From the NCBI RefSeq assembly GCF_000769075.1, contig NZ_JRFC01000014.1, positions 64,023 through 128,022 of the forward strand: a DNA stretch of 64,000 nucleotides, read 5' to 3'. Of this stretch, positions 25,987 through 34,104 are shown one piece after another. The position numbers and the translations under genes are program-made. Positions within the stretch are counted from its first letter, which is position 1, and each line of letters begins with the position of its first letter. The notes below the pieces were generated by a model. The model did not search any database, was not told the DNA's origin, and saw nothing but the letters and a program-made list of their open reading frames with translations. The stretch is from Porphyromonas sp. COT-290 OH3588 (GTDB taxonomy: Bacteria > Bacteroidota > Bacteroidia > Bacteroidales > Porphyromonadaceae).

Positions 25987-26991
25987 ATGAGGACGTACCT
26001 ACAGTTAATCATACTTACGCTAGGGACACTTCTGAGCTGGCCAGCCCAAGCTCAGAATGTTTCTATCCAAGCCCAGCTAGATAGAGCCGAGATGAAAACG
26101 GGCGAGCAAGCTATCATCGATGTGGTGATCCGCACCGACGACTTGGCACGCACTCACTTTTTCGTGGCAGAGAACGACCAAGAGCCATCTCGCTTTAGGA
26201 TCCTTGAGTTCGGTGCTGTCGATACAGTACAGATAGACGATAAGCTACGAGAGATACAAGCCAAGATGCTCATCACCTCTTTCGACTCAACGCTCATCGT
26301 CATACCGCCTATTGTCGTCGAGACACCCAGCGGTCGTGCCCAGACAGAGCCACTAGCCCTCAATGTCATTCAGCCCGAGGTAGACCTAGATCACCCTGAG
26401 CAGTTTGAGGACATCAAGGCTCCTTGGGGAGTATCTTGGGGGTTAGCTGATATCTTGGAGCTCATACTCAGGCACCCTGCTTTCTGGATTATACTCCTGC
26501 TAGCTATCGCTGCCTATAGCATCTATCGATACAGACAGCTACCCAAGGACGTCAAACTACCTGTTGCCTCCACCCCTACCCGCGAGATAACAGAGAAGCC
26601 ACTGGAGCTCATCGAGCGAGAGTTAAGAGAAATCGAGGCACGTGCCTACTGGCGATCGGGAGCGTACAAACAATTCTATAGCGAGGTCATCGAGAGCCTC
26701 AAGCACTATATCTATGCTGTCAAAGGCTGGCATGTACTGGAGATGACCACGAGCGAACTCAACGACTACCTCTACCGCAGGGGCGAAGACCGAGAGCTGC
26801 GTACCTTACTTGAGGGACTACAGCGTGAGGCCGACTTATCGAAGTTTGCCAAAAGCACCCCCACCGAGGGCGATGCTCGCAACTCACTAGCCGATGCACG
26901 TAGCTTCGTGCTGCGCACGCAGTCCTTATGGCTTGCCGCACAAGAGGAGGCAGACAATAGCGATATAGCAGAAGGGAGGGCTGAAGTATGA
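25987..26991 (+). CDS. Bat-operon membrane protein of unknown function
   Basis: The 334-residue protein has a signal peptide (LGTLLSWPAQAQ), a beta-rich periplasmic domain at about 25-130 that resembles the BatD-type N-terminal fold, one transmembrane helix at about 160-178 (PAFWIILLLAIAAYSIY) and a helical cytoplasmic domain rich in Glu and Arg. A protein with this layout usually sits between the DUF58 gene and batA in Bacteroidetes, and I know no established function. Its stop overlaps the batA start by 4 bp (ATGA), so translation is probably coupled. Confidence 0.8.
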   Translation: MRTYLQLIILTLGTLLSWPAQAQNVSIQAQLDRAEMKTGEQAIIDVVIRTDDLARTHFFVAENDQEPSRFRILEFGAVDTVQIDDKLREIQAKMLITSFDSTLIVIPPIVVETPSGRAQTEPLALNVIQPEVDLDHPEQFEDIKAPWGVSWGLADILELILRHPAFWIILLLAIAAYSIYRYRQLPKDVKLPVASTPTREITEKPLELIERELREIEARAYWRSGAYKQFYSEVIESLKHYIYAVKGWHVLEMTTSELNDYLYRRGEDRELRTLLEGLQREADLSKFAKSTPTEGDARNSLADARSFVLRTQSLWLAAQEEADNSDIAEGRAEV

Positions 26992-27977
26992 CATTCCTAC
27001 ACCCACACTTGCTGTACCTGCTACTAGCTATACCAGCGCTTGTGCTATGGTACATCTTACATAGACGGCATGCTCAGGCAGCACTTCTGACACCTTCCCT
27101 TAGCTTCATCAAGGGATTACCCTCTGGCTGGCGAGTACGCCTAAGACATTTGCCTTTTGCCTTGCGCATGCTTGCTCTAGCTATGCTCATCATCGCCCTA
27201 GCTCGCCCCCAGTCGTCAAGGAGCTGGAGCGAAAACGATGTGGAGGGGATAGACGTCATGCTGACGATGGATATCTCCACCAGTATGCTAGCGATGGACT
27301 TCGAACCCAACCGCATCGAGGCTGCTAAACAAGTGGCTGCAGATTTCGTAGCCAATCGCCCCAATGATAATATCGGTCTAGTGGCATTCGCTGGCGAGAG
27401 CTTCACTGTCTGTCCTCTGACTACCGACCACGGCGCCCTAGTCAATCGACTGGATCAGATTACACCCGGTATGATTGAGGATCAGACTGCCATCGGGCTA
27501 GGTCTTGTCACTGCGGTCAATCGCCTACGAGATAGCCAAGCCGAGAGCAAGGTCATCATTCTACTGACCGATGGGGTAAACAACGCCGGTGATATATCCC
27601 CTCAACTAGCGACAGAACTCGCCGCAAGCCTAGGCATCACAGTACACGCTATCGGTATGGGGACGGATCAAGGGCAGGCCCCGTACCCCATTTCCTCGGC
27701 TTTTGGAGGAACGGTCGTGCGCCCCATGCCTGTGGATCTAGACGAGGTAGTGCTACGACAGATCGCCGAGAGTACAGGCGGCACGTACTTCCGTGCCACG
27801 GACATGAGCAGTCTGGAGAAAATATACAAGCAGATCGATCAAATGGAGAAAACCAAGCTGCGCACACGCAACTATCAAATGGTGGGTGAGGAATACCTTA
27901 TCTTTGCTATCATTGCATTGCTGGCCTTAGCTTTGGATTTCATCTTGCGCAATACTTACCTCAGAACGAATCCGTAA
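26988..27977 (+). CDS. batA: BatA, VWA-domain inner-membrane protein
   Basis: The 329-residue protein has two N-terminal transmembrane helices (LLYLLLAIPALVLWYIL and ALRMLALAMLIIALA), a VWA domain with an intact metal site MDISTSM (Asp95, Ser97, Ser99) and ILLTDGVNN further on, and a C-terminal helix (LIFAIIALLALALDFIL). The Bat proteins of B. fragilis are linked to aerotolerance, and in Leptospira they affect oxidative stress survival; the mechanism is unknown. It overlaps the genes on both sides by 4 and 1 bp. Confidence 0.93.
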   Translation: MTFLHPHLLYLLLAIPALVLWYILHRRHAQAALLTPSLSFIKGLPSGWRVRLRHLPFALRMLALAMLIIALARPQSSRSWSENDVEGIDVMLTMDISTSMLAMDFEPNRIEAAKQVAADFVANRPNDNIGLVAFAGESFTVCPLTTDHGALVNRLDQITPGMIEDQTAIGLGLVTAVNRLRDSQAESKVIILLTDGVNNAGDISPQLATELAASLGITVHAIGMGTDQGQAPYPISSAFGGTVVRPMPVDLDEVVLRQIAESTGGTYFRATDMSSLEKIYKQIDQMEKTKLRTRNYQMVGEEYLIFAIIALLALALDFILRNTYLRTNP

Positions 27978-29008
27978 TGAAGTTTATATTTCATTCTCCC
28001 CAATATCTCTACCTGCTGCTCTTGCTCGCCCCTATGGTCGGGCTGAGCATCTACAGCTTCTACATCAGGCGGCGGAAGCTACATCGCTATGCAAGCAATC
28101 CCGAGATGCGCACCACTCTGATGCCTGAGCGTGTAGGACGCAAACGACTCATGAGAGATTTGATGCTCATCTTATCCTTCGCCGCCCTAGTCATCGTCCT
28201 CGCTCGCCCTCAGATGCCGGGCAATAAACAGGAGGGCGAGGACAGACGAGGCATAGAAGCTATGATATGTATAGACGTTTCCAACTCGATGCTTTGCCCA
28301 GATTTGGCGCCTTCACGCCTAAACTTCGCCAAGCGTTCGGTACAGCGTCTGCTCGAGCGTATGCAAAGTGACAAGGTGGGGCTCATTGTCTTCGCAGGTA
28401 AGGCCTACATACAGCTCCCCATCACCACTGACCTAAAAACAGCGCAGGAGTTTTTGGCCAACATTAGCCCCTCTATGCTATCAGCTCAGGGCACAGCAAT
28501 CGGCGAGGCAATCTCTCTGGGCATACAGTCCTTCTCCTCTCGTGAAGACATCGGCAAGACTATTATCGTCATGACAGATGGAGAAGACCACGAGGGGGAC
28601 GCCATCGAGAGCGCAACGGCAGCCGCTAAGCAAGGCATCAGAGTACAAGTAGTAGGGATAGGGACTGCCGAGGGCGGACCTATACCAGTGGCAGACGGTC
28701 AGTATCTCAAAGACGAAGATGGACAGGTCGTTACGACACACTTCAATTCCGATATGTGCCGCTCTATCGCCGAAGCAGGTCAAGGCTCTTTCGTCACCTC
28801 GACCAATCAGAGCGATTTGGTCGAGGCTCTGTATCAGGAGCTAGACAAACTCCCCAAGGCCAATACAGGACGCCTCGATCACTCGGGCTATCTAGAGCTC
28901 TTCGAGGTATGGGCTTGGCTAGCACTAGTGCTCCTCGTGTCCGAGTGCTTTATCGCCGAGAGAAGAAATAGAATCCTAGTGAAATACAACCTTTTCTCCC
29001 ATGAGTAG
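27977..29008 (+). CDS. batB: BatB, VWA-domain inner-membrane protein
   Basis: This is a 343-residue paralogue of BatA with the same plan: helices at about 9-30 and 60-78, then a VWA domain with ICIDVSNSML (Asp100, Ser102, Ser104) and TIIVMTDGEDHEGD, then a C-terminal helix (VWAWLALVLLVSECFI). The start codon overlaps the batA stop (TAATG) and the end overlaps batC by 8 bp. BatA and BatB probably form a complex in the membrane. Confidence 0.93.
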   Translation: MKFIFHSPQYLYLLLLLAPMVGLSIYSFYIRRRKLHRYASNPEMRTTLMPERVGRKRLMRDLMLILSFAALVIVLARPQMPGNKQEGEDRRGIEAMICIDVSNSMLCPDLAPSRLNFAKRSVQRLLERMQSDKVGLIVFAGKAYIQLPITTDLKTAQEFLANISPSMLSAQGTAIGEAISLGIQSFSSREDIGKTIIVMTDGEDHEGDAIESATAAAKQGIRVQVVGIGTAEGGPIPVADGQYLKDEDGQVVTTHFNSDMCRSIAEAGQGSFVTSTNQSDLVEALYQELDKLPKANTGRLDHSGYLELFEVWAWLALVLLVSECFIAERRNRILVKYNLFSHE

Positions 29009-29783
29009 TAAACAGATTCTATTATTAGCGCTCATGCTTATGGGCATGGGTTCCGTAGAGGCTCAAGTACGACAGAGACAACTCCTACGCAAAGGGAATA
29101 AGGACTACGAGAAGTCAGATTTCATAGCAGCCGAAACTAGCTACCGAAGGCTTCTCCAGCAAGATAGCCTCTCGATATACGCCAACTTCGCCATGGGCAA
29201 TACGCTCTACAAACAAGGCAAAGGACAAGAGGCACGTAGCTACTACGAGCAGGCCGCCAAGCAAACGGACCTACCCAAAGACAAGCAAGCGGAGATATGG
29301 CACAACCTAGGCAACATCTCGATGCAAGAGAAGCAGTATGCCAAAGCTATCGAGGCCTACGAACAATCACTCATTCTCAACCCGAGCGATGATGCTACAC
29401 GCTACAACCTCGTCCTAGCCCAGAAACTCCTGCAGAAGGAACAACAACAGAAGCCAGAGCAGCAGCAGAACCCAAACGATCAGCAACAGAAGCAAAATCA
29501 AGACAAGGATCAGAAGCAAAATCAGGATCAGAACAAGGATAAGCAACAGCAGGACAAGCAAAAGAACCAGCAGAAGGAACAGGACCAACAGCAAAAGAAA
29601 GAAAACCCTGAGGCCAAGAACCCTGCCAATCCCCAAGAGGGCGAAGGTAAAATGAGTAGACAGCAAGCCGAGCAGATCCTAGATGCCTACAAACAGAATG
29701 ACGACAAGACTCGCCAACGTGTAGAACAGATGCAGCGTGAGGTGGAGCAGAAAAGAAACAATAAGGTAAAACGAAAATGGTAA
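29001..29783 (+). CDS. batC: BatC, TPR protein with Gln/Lys/Asn-rich tail
   Basis: The 260-residue protein has a signal peptide (LMLMGMGSVEAQ) and tetratricopeptide repeats between about 25 and 145 (ADIWHNLGNISMQEKQYAKAIEAYEQSL type). A low-complexity stretch of about 65 residues follows, made almost only of Q, K, N, D, E and P, ending in a charged helix that includes QAEQILDAYKQNDDKTRQRV. This tail is normal for BatC. It should be a periplasmic protein-binding subunit. It overlaps batB and batD. Confidence 0.9.
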   Translation: MSSKQILLLALMLMGMGSVEAQVRQRQLLRKGNKDYEKSDFIAAETSYRRLLQQDSLSIYANFAMGNTLYKQGKGQEARSYYEQAAKQTDLPKDKQAEIWHNLGNISMQEKQYAKAIEAYEQSLILNPSDDATRYNLVLAQKLLQKEQQQKPEQQQNPNDQQQKQNQDKDQKQNQDQNKDKQQQDKQKNQQKEQDQQQKKENPEAKNPANPQEGEGKMSRQQAEQILDAYKQNDDKTRQRVEQMQREVEQKRNNKVKRKW

Positions 29784-31549
29784 CATCGATAAGTAGATTG
29801 ATTTATATCCTCATCTGTGCTCTAGCCTTCGTCGGCACAACGCTCCGAGCACAAACTATCCAAGTCGAGGCTCCGCAAGAGATCGAGCAGGGGCGCCCTT
29901 TCTCCGTCACCTACGCTATCAGAGATCTCAAGGAAGATGTATCACCTATTCCACCAAAGTACGAGGGGCTAGAGCTACTCTATGGCCCTACACGCAACGA
30001 GAGCTCCAATGTATCTATTACCAACGGGCGTGTCGTATCCTCTAGTTATGTAGCTTTTACCTATACATTCCTAGCGACAAATCGAGGTTCGTTCACAATC
30101 TCTGGTTTCAAGCTAGCTCGCCCGTCTGGAGAGCCTATCTCAGCACCTGCACACAAACTGACGGTACTAGCCAGCACCTCGGGGGCAAAGAATATGAGTC
30201 GTATGTCTAGAGGATACCTCTACCGCACGGTCGTGCCACGAACCTCGATCTATGTGCAGGAGGCTCTCCCTGTGAGTTACAAGATTTACTCCTCTACGTC
30301 TTTCGGTGTTTTGGACGCCAAAGCTCCCACCTACGACGGCTTTATTAGCCAGAAAGTAGAAGATACAGGGCGCACACCCATTCTACGAGAAGACTATCAA
30401 GGTACTAGCTACCAAACGGCCGAGATTATACGTGAAGTACTCTTCCCGCAAAGAGCAGGTTCGCTGACACTTCCCTCCAGTGAGATCACTATTCAGATAC
30501 CCATGGAGCTAGAAGGCGATCCATTCCTTGGATCAATGATAGAGCGCAAGCTCGTCACCTCGCCAGTGGCTATTAACGTAAAACCTCTCCCCGAAGCAGG
30601 TAAGCCCGACGACTTCTCGGGTGCTGTAGGTAAGTTCATCGTCAATGCCGAGCTCTCGAGTCAGAGCGCTCGCACCAACGAAGCCCTTACACTGCGATAT
30701 CGCATACAAGGAGTTGGCAACCTTAAGATAGCCAGGCTACCCAATCTGGAGTTCGCTCGTGAGCTAGAGGTCTACGACCCAAGCGACGAAACCGAGCAGA
30801 CAAGCGACGGCACAACGGTGCGAGCTACTCGCATCATCGAGTACAGCATCATACCCAGACACACGGGTCGTTACACACTCCCCAAGCTGACCTTCTCGTA
30901 CTTCGATCCTACGAGCAAGAGCTACAAGCGTGTAGCAACCGAAGAGATGAGCATTCGAGTGGCTCAAGGTAAACACATTGAGTCGAATACCCCTGTGGTA
31001 CGAAGCTCCACGATAGAGGGCGACACCACACCGTATGGTCTGACAAACAAGACAGGAGCCTCGGAAATCAAAGGGCTGTCGTTTGTATCTAGCTGGCAAT
31101 ACCCAGCCAGCTATATCGGGCTAATGGTACTTTTCGTAGCTATACTCATGCTGATCCGCAAGAGGATTGCACTACGTGCCGATGTCCTAGGCTATAGTGC
31201 CTCCAGAGCCAATGCCGTAGCCAACAAACGCCTGCGTCTTGCCAAGCAATACCTAGATAAGAACCAAAACAGCCAATTCTACGAAGAGCTGCTACGTGCT
31301 CTGTGGGGTTATATGGGCGATAAACTACGCCTACCAACCTCCGAGCTAAGTCGCAGCAACGTTCGTGAACATCTAGAGCGCCACAGCGTAGAGCCTGAGC
31401 TAATAGATGCTTGGTGTGCTACCCTAGACGAGGCCGAGTTTGCTCGCTTTGCTCCCAATGCCTCTAGCGATGCCCCCAAACAGCTCTACCAAAGGGCTGT
31501 AGAGGCCATTGCTAAGGTGGAAACCTCGAAGAAACTAACGGGTAAATAG
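29777..31549 (+). CDS. batD: BatD, oxygen-tolerance protein
   Basis: The 590-residue protein has a signal peptide (ALAFVGTTLRAQ), several beta-sandwich domains starting VEAPQEIEQGRPFSVTYAI (the BatD family start), one transmembrane helix at about 435-455 (YIGLMVLFVAILMLI) and a helical C-terminal cytoplasmic domain (YLDKNQNSQFYEELLRALWGYMGDKL). It is the largest Bat protein and is presumed to project into the periplasm. It overlaps batC by 7 bp and is followed by batE after 31 bp. Confidence 0.92.
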   Translation: MVTSISRLIYILICALAFVGTTLRAQTIQVEAPQEIEQGRPFSVTYAIRDLKEDVSPIPPKYEGLELLYGPTRNESSNVSITNGRVVSSSYVAFTYTFLATNRGSFTISGFKLARPSGEPISAPAHKLTVLASTSGAKNMSRMSRGYLYRTVVPRTSIYVQEALPVSYKIYSSTSFGVLDAKAPTYDGFISQKVEDTGRTPILREDYQGTSYQTAEIIREVLFPQRAGSLTLPSSEITIQIPMELEGDPFLGSMIERKLVTSPVAINVKPLPEAGKPDDFSGAVGKFIVNAELSSQSARTNEALTLRYRIQGVGNLKIARLPNLEFARELEVYDPSDETEQTSDGTTVRATRIIEYSIIPRHTGRYTLPKLTFSYFDPTSKSYKRVATEEMSIRVAQGKHIESNTPVVRSSTIEGDTTPYGLTNKTGASEIKGLSFVSSWQYPASYIGLMVLFVAILMLIRKRIALRADVLGYSASRANAVANKRLRLAKQYLDKNQNSQFYEELLRALWGYMGDKLRLPTSELSRSNVREHLERHSVEPELIDAWCATLDEAEFARFAPNASSDAPKQLYQRAVEAIAKVETSKKLTGK

Positions 31550-31580
31550 TGCCATAGACAGCAAATAAATCCTATCGAAG

Positions 31581-32351
31581 ATGACGAATCGTTTCATATA
31601 TCTCTGCCTAGCCCTATTGGCTATGCTCAAGACCACTACCTACGCTCAGCAAGCACTACCATCTGCTAGCGAGGCTTTCGCCCAAGGCGACTATGCCGAA
31701 GCTGCACGCTACTACCAAGAGCAAATAGCAGAGAGCAACACCCCAACCTCCGATATGCTCTACAATCTAGGCGTATGCTACACACAGATGGAGCATCTCC
31801 CCGATGCTATCCTAGCCTACGAGCGAGCGCTCTATCTAGAGCCAACACATCAACTGGCTAGACACAACCTCGGGCTACTATACAAGCAGATCAAAGGTGG
31901 AATGGGAGATGGTCGAGGGCTAATGACACGCTGGGCCGATCGCCTATGCTACCAGTTCACGATACAGACTTGGGCGACTATCGCCCTTGCGACCTTTGCC
32001 TTGATGCTTCTCGCTCTAGGCTCCTTCCTCATCTCTAGAGTGCTGACTCGTAAAAAAATCTTCTTCTACTCCTCTAGCCTACTTGCACTACTCTGCCTCG
32101 TGGCCAATGCCTGCATACTGCACCAGTGGTACTACCACAAGATGAGCCAGTCACAAGCTATCGTACAGCAGGGACAGCAGCTGATGTCTACCCCCGAGGC
32201 GGAGGCTGTGGCAATAGCCGAGCTCCACGAGGGGACTCCAATCGGCATATTGACAACTAAAGAAACGGCTAGTGAAGTACGCCTGCCGGACGGGCGGACT
32301 GGTTGGATAGCAAATACAAGCTTTACACGAATCTTACCAATCAAACAATGA
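31581..32351 (+). CDS. batE: BatE, TPR and SH3-like membrane protein
   Basis: The 256-residue protein has a signal peptide, tetratricopeptide repeats at about 25-105 (FAQGDYAEAARYYQEQI, LYNLGVCYTQMEHLPDAILAYERAL), two transmembrane helices at about 130-185 and a C-terminal bacterial SH3 domain (VAIAELHEGTPIGILTTKET ... GWIANTSFTRI). This is the usual BatE arrangement. The stop overlaps the next start by 4 bp (ATGA), so the phosphatase gene is part of the same transcript. Confidence 0.9.
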   Translation: MTNRFIYLCLALLAMLKTTTYAQQALPSASEAFAQGDYAEAARYYQEQIAESNTPTSDMLYNLGVCYTQMEHLPDAILAYERALYLEPTHQLARHNLGLLYKQIKGGMGDGRGLMTRWADRLCYQFTIQTWATIALATFALMLLALGSFLISRVLTRKKIFFYSSSLLALLCLVANACILHQWYYHKMSQSQAIVQQGQQLMSTPEAEAVAIAELHEGTPIGILTTKETASEVRLPDGRTGWIANTSFTRILPIKQ

Positions 32352-33064
32352 TATTTCTCAATCTAACGCCTCCTCTTATACCGGGCGAAGTCGGTATTCT
32401 CAAAGCTATCAACGGCTGGCATAGCCCCATAGCCGATGCCTTTATGTACATGATATCCAATACCGGAGCTTGGATACCTGTAGTAGCCGTGCTGCTGTAT
32501 TATCTTTTCTATCGTAAGCCATGGCAAGAAGCCGTGCTATTTATCTTCTGTGTAGGGCTATGCATCTTGATCTGCGACAGGCTAAGTGCGGGCTTCTCCA
32601 AACCATTCTTCGCAAGGCCACGCCCGACACATCTAGAGGGCTTGGGCGACTTGCTCCACATCGTATTCGGATACAAAGGGGCTGCCTATGGCTTTTTCTC
32701 TGGTCACGCCTCCAACTTCATCGCCGTAGCAATGCTGATGAGCCGAACGATACGAGATAGACTTACCTCATTCCTTATTTTCGGCGTGGTCTTCATCGTA
32801 GCTTATAGCCGTATGTATCTAGGTGTACATTTCCTCTCCGACATCTTGGTTGGCTTTGCCGTAGGGTTGAGTACTGGTTATCTAATCTCTCTGCTTCATC
32901 AATGGCTGCGCCAGCGCCTCTCGCCTCTAGGGCATCGCCCCTCACGTGAGGTATTCGCTCCAAGGCTTGCAGCTTGGCAGTTCACACTCGTCGTCTTCCT
33001 CCCCGTACTACTTGCCTACTCTTGGCAGGTAGCTCGTATCTTGAAGATGGTGGGTACCTACTAA
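32348..33064 (+). CDS. PAP2-family phosphatase, membrane bound
   Basis: From the ATG at 32348 the protein has 238 residues. All three PAP2 motifs are present: KPFFARPRP, FFSGHASN and SRMYLGVHFLSD. There are five or six hydrophobic helices. Enzymes of this group dephosphorylate lipid phosphates such as undecaprenyl diphosphate, phosphatidate or phosphatidylglycerol phosphate, or in Bacteroidetes lipid A. The exact substrate is not visible. An upstream TTG at 32303 is open but would overlap batE by 49 bp, while the ATG gives the usual ATGA coupling with batE. The gene closes the bat transcript. Confidence 0.9.
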   Translation: MIFLNLTPPLIPGEVGILKAINGWHSPIADAFMYMISNTGAWIPVVAVLLYYLFYRKPWQEAVLFIFCVGLCILICDRLSAGFSKPFFARPRPTHLEGLGDLLHIVFGYKGAAYGFFSGHASNFIAVAMLMSRTIRDRLTSFLIFGVVFIVAYSRMYLGVHFLSDILVGFAVGLSTGYLISLLHQWLRQRLSPLGHRPSREVFAPRLAAWQFTLVVFLPVLLAYSWQVARILKMVGTY

Positions 33065-33569
33065 GAGCTCTCTTACTTTATAGACGAATGTGTATGTCGT
33101 ATGAAGAGGGTGTGCCCATAGTATACAAACTGCTCAAGCTATTTGCGACATTTGTTCCGTACGGATTTCGTTGTCGGCTTTAGGCCACTTACTCTAGTAT
33201 ATCCCTCATCAGCTTCGACCTAAGCGCCCTCTAGCGCACGATACTTGGCCTTGGGGTAGCTGGAGTAAACGCCGCTCTGCCCTCGGCCCACACAATTCCT
33301 GCATTTTACACATTCTGAAGCATCTAAAAGAGGCTGTGCTGAAATTTAATTTTGGCACAGCCCTTTTCTTATTTTTGTCGAAGGACAGCGATAGACTATT
33401 TCTATTAATCCACGTTACCCTAGATCAGATTAAGCTCAACGGTACAGACACTGGTAGGCTCTGAAGCAGATCATTCGTCATCTCTTCCGTTAAAATACGT
33501 AAAAATACCTCTCTAAAATTGAGGCTCTCAGGGGGAGCTCCCAACAAAATTAATAGAGCATCTGCCTAA
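33065..33569. other. Intergenic DNA after the bat/PAP2 genes, with one terminator
   Basis: I see no gene. The only clear structure is the terminator at 33327-33373, preceded by cattctgaagcatctaaaag at 33311. Nearly the same prefix and terminator recur after the LRR gene at 36918-36977. Confidence 0.6.
33327..33373 (+). terminator. Terminator downstream of the PAP2 gene
   Basis: GGCTGTGC and GCACAGCC form the stem core, with a 15-nt AT-rich loop and CTTTTCTTATTTTT downstream. It lies 263 bp past the PAP2 stop, farther than usual. Confidence 0.75.
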
Positions 33570-33820
33570 ATTGAAGGGAAGACTTTTGCCGATTGGTGGA
33601 CTCATGTGTCGTACTATGTCCACCAATCCCAAGCAATTGATGGGAAGAAATACCGAAACGTATCGCTCATGGAGATACATCAACTAGGAAGATAAATATA
33701 TCTACCTAAATAACAATCAGTTAAAAACACACGATATAGAGGACTTTTTTGATTGGCTAAGGGGATAAGAGCGGACACAAGGTCAAACGCAATATAGCGC
33801 CCTCTAGGGGACAAATATGA
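33570..33820 (+). repeat. RPT element copy R3 (upstream of the LRR surface protein)
   Basis: Units start at 33570 (ATTGAAGGGAAG), 33592 (ATTGGTGGACTC), 33614 (CTATGTCCACCAAT, inverted) and 33636 (ATTGATGGGAAGAAAT), each 22 bp apart. ATTGGTGGAC at 33592 and GTCCACCAAT at 33618 are a perfect 10-bp inverted pair with a 16-nt loop, the best dyad of the family. The +97 box is degenerate (GATATAGAGGAC). The +177 box is clear (CTCTAGGGGACAAATAT, AAATAT at 33813). The +247 AAATATAAAT box is absent, so this copy is incomplete at its 3' end. Confidence 0.8.
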
Positions 33821-33948
33821 GATCTAACCAATAAAGGCTCTTCATCTAGGGTGCTTGGCAGAAAGGAGCTCAAATAGCCCTCGAAGTGTTAATTTTTCAC
33901 AATAGAATTAGCCAATCGCCATACGTACGGATATCATCGTCTGTAGAG

Positions 33949-34013
33949 GTGTATGTTGTCAAACCAAAGTGCACTGCATTTGTAGCAGTGCACTTTGGTT
34001 TGACAACATACAC
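33949..34013. repeat. 65-bp inverted repeat with perfect 29-bp arms
   Basis: The left arm begins GTGTATGTTGTCAAACC and the right arm is its exact reverse complement, separated by the 7-nt loop ATTTGTA. It lies 38 bp upstream of the -7 element of the LRR gene. No T-run follows on either strand, so it does not look like a simple terminator. It might be a cruciform-forming regulatory site, a MITE remnant or a leftover of a recombination event. Confidence 0.85.
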
Positions 34014-34051
34014 TTTTGAGTTAATTGCATCAATTTTAGGATATTGTTTCC

Positions 34052-34059
34052 TACTTTTG
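34052..34059 (+). promoter_or_regulatory. -7 promoter element of the LRR surface protein gene
   Basis: TACTTTTG fits TAnnTTTG and leaves a leader of about 40 nt before the ATG at 34105. No clean -33 TTG is seen at the normal distance. Confidence 0.5.
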
Positions 34060-34104
34060 CAGAGTGTACAGCAATGTTGCTGTATCGACCTAATCTTAGA
34101 GAAG

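Noticed and set aside
29415-29666. Leucine-rich minus-strand frame in batC
   Set aside because: It is the antisense reading of the Gln/Lys-rich tail of BatC, which gives runs of Leu and Val by chance of codon complementarity.
33886-34104. N-terminal extension of the LRR protein frame
   Set aside because: It would translate the 65-bp inverted repeat and the -7 element; the ATG at 34105 begins a proper signal peptide.
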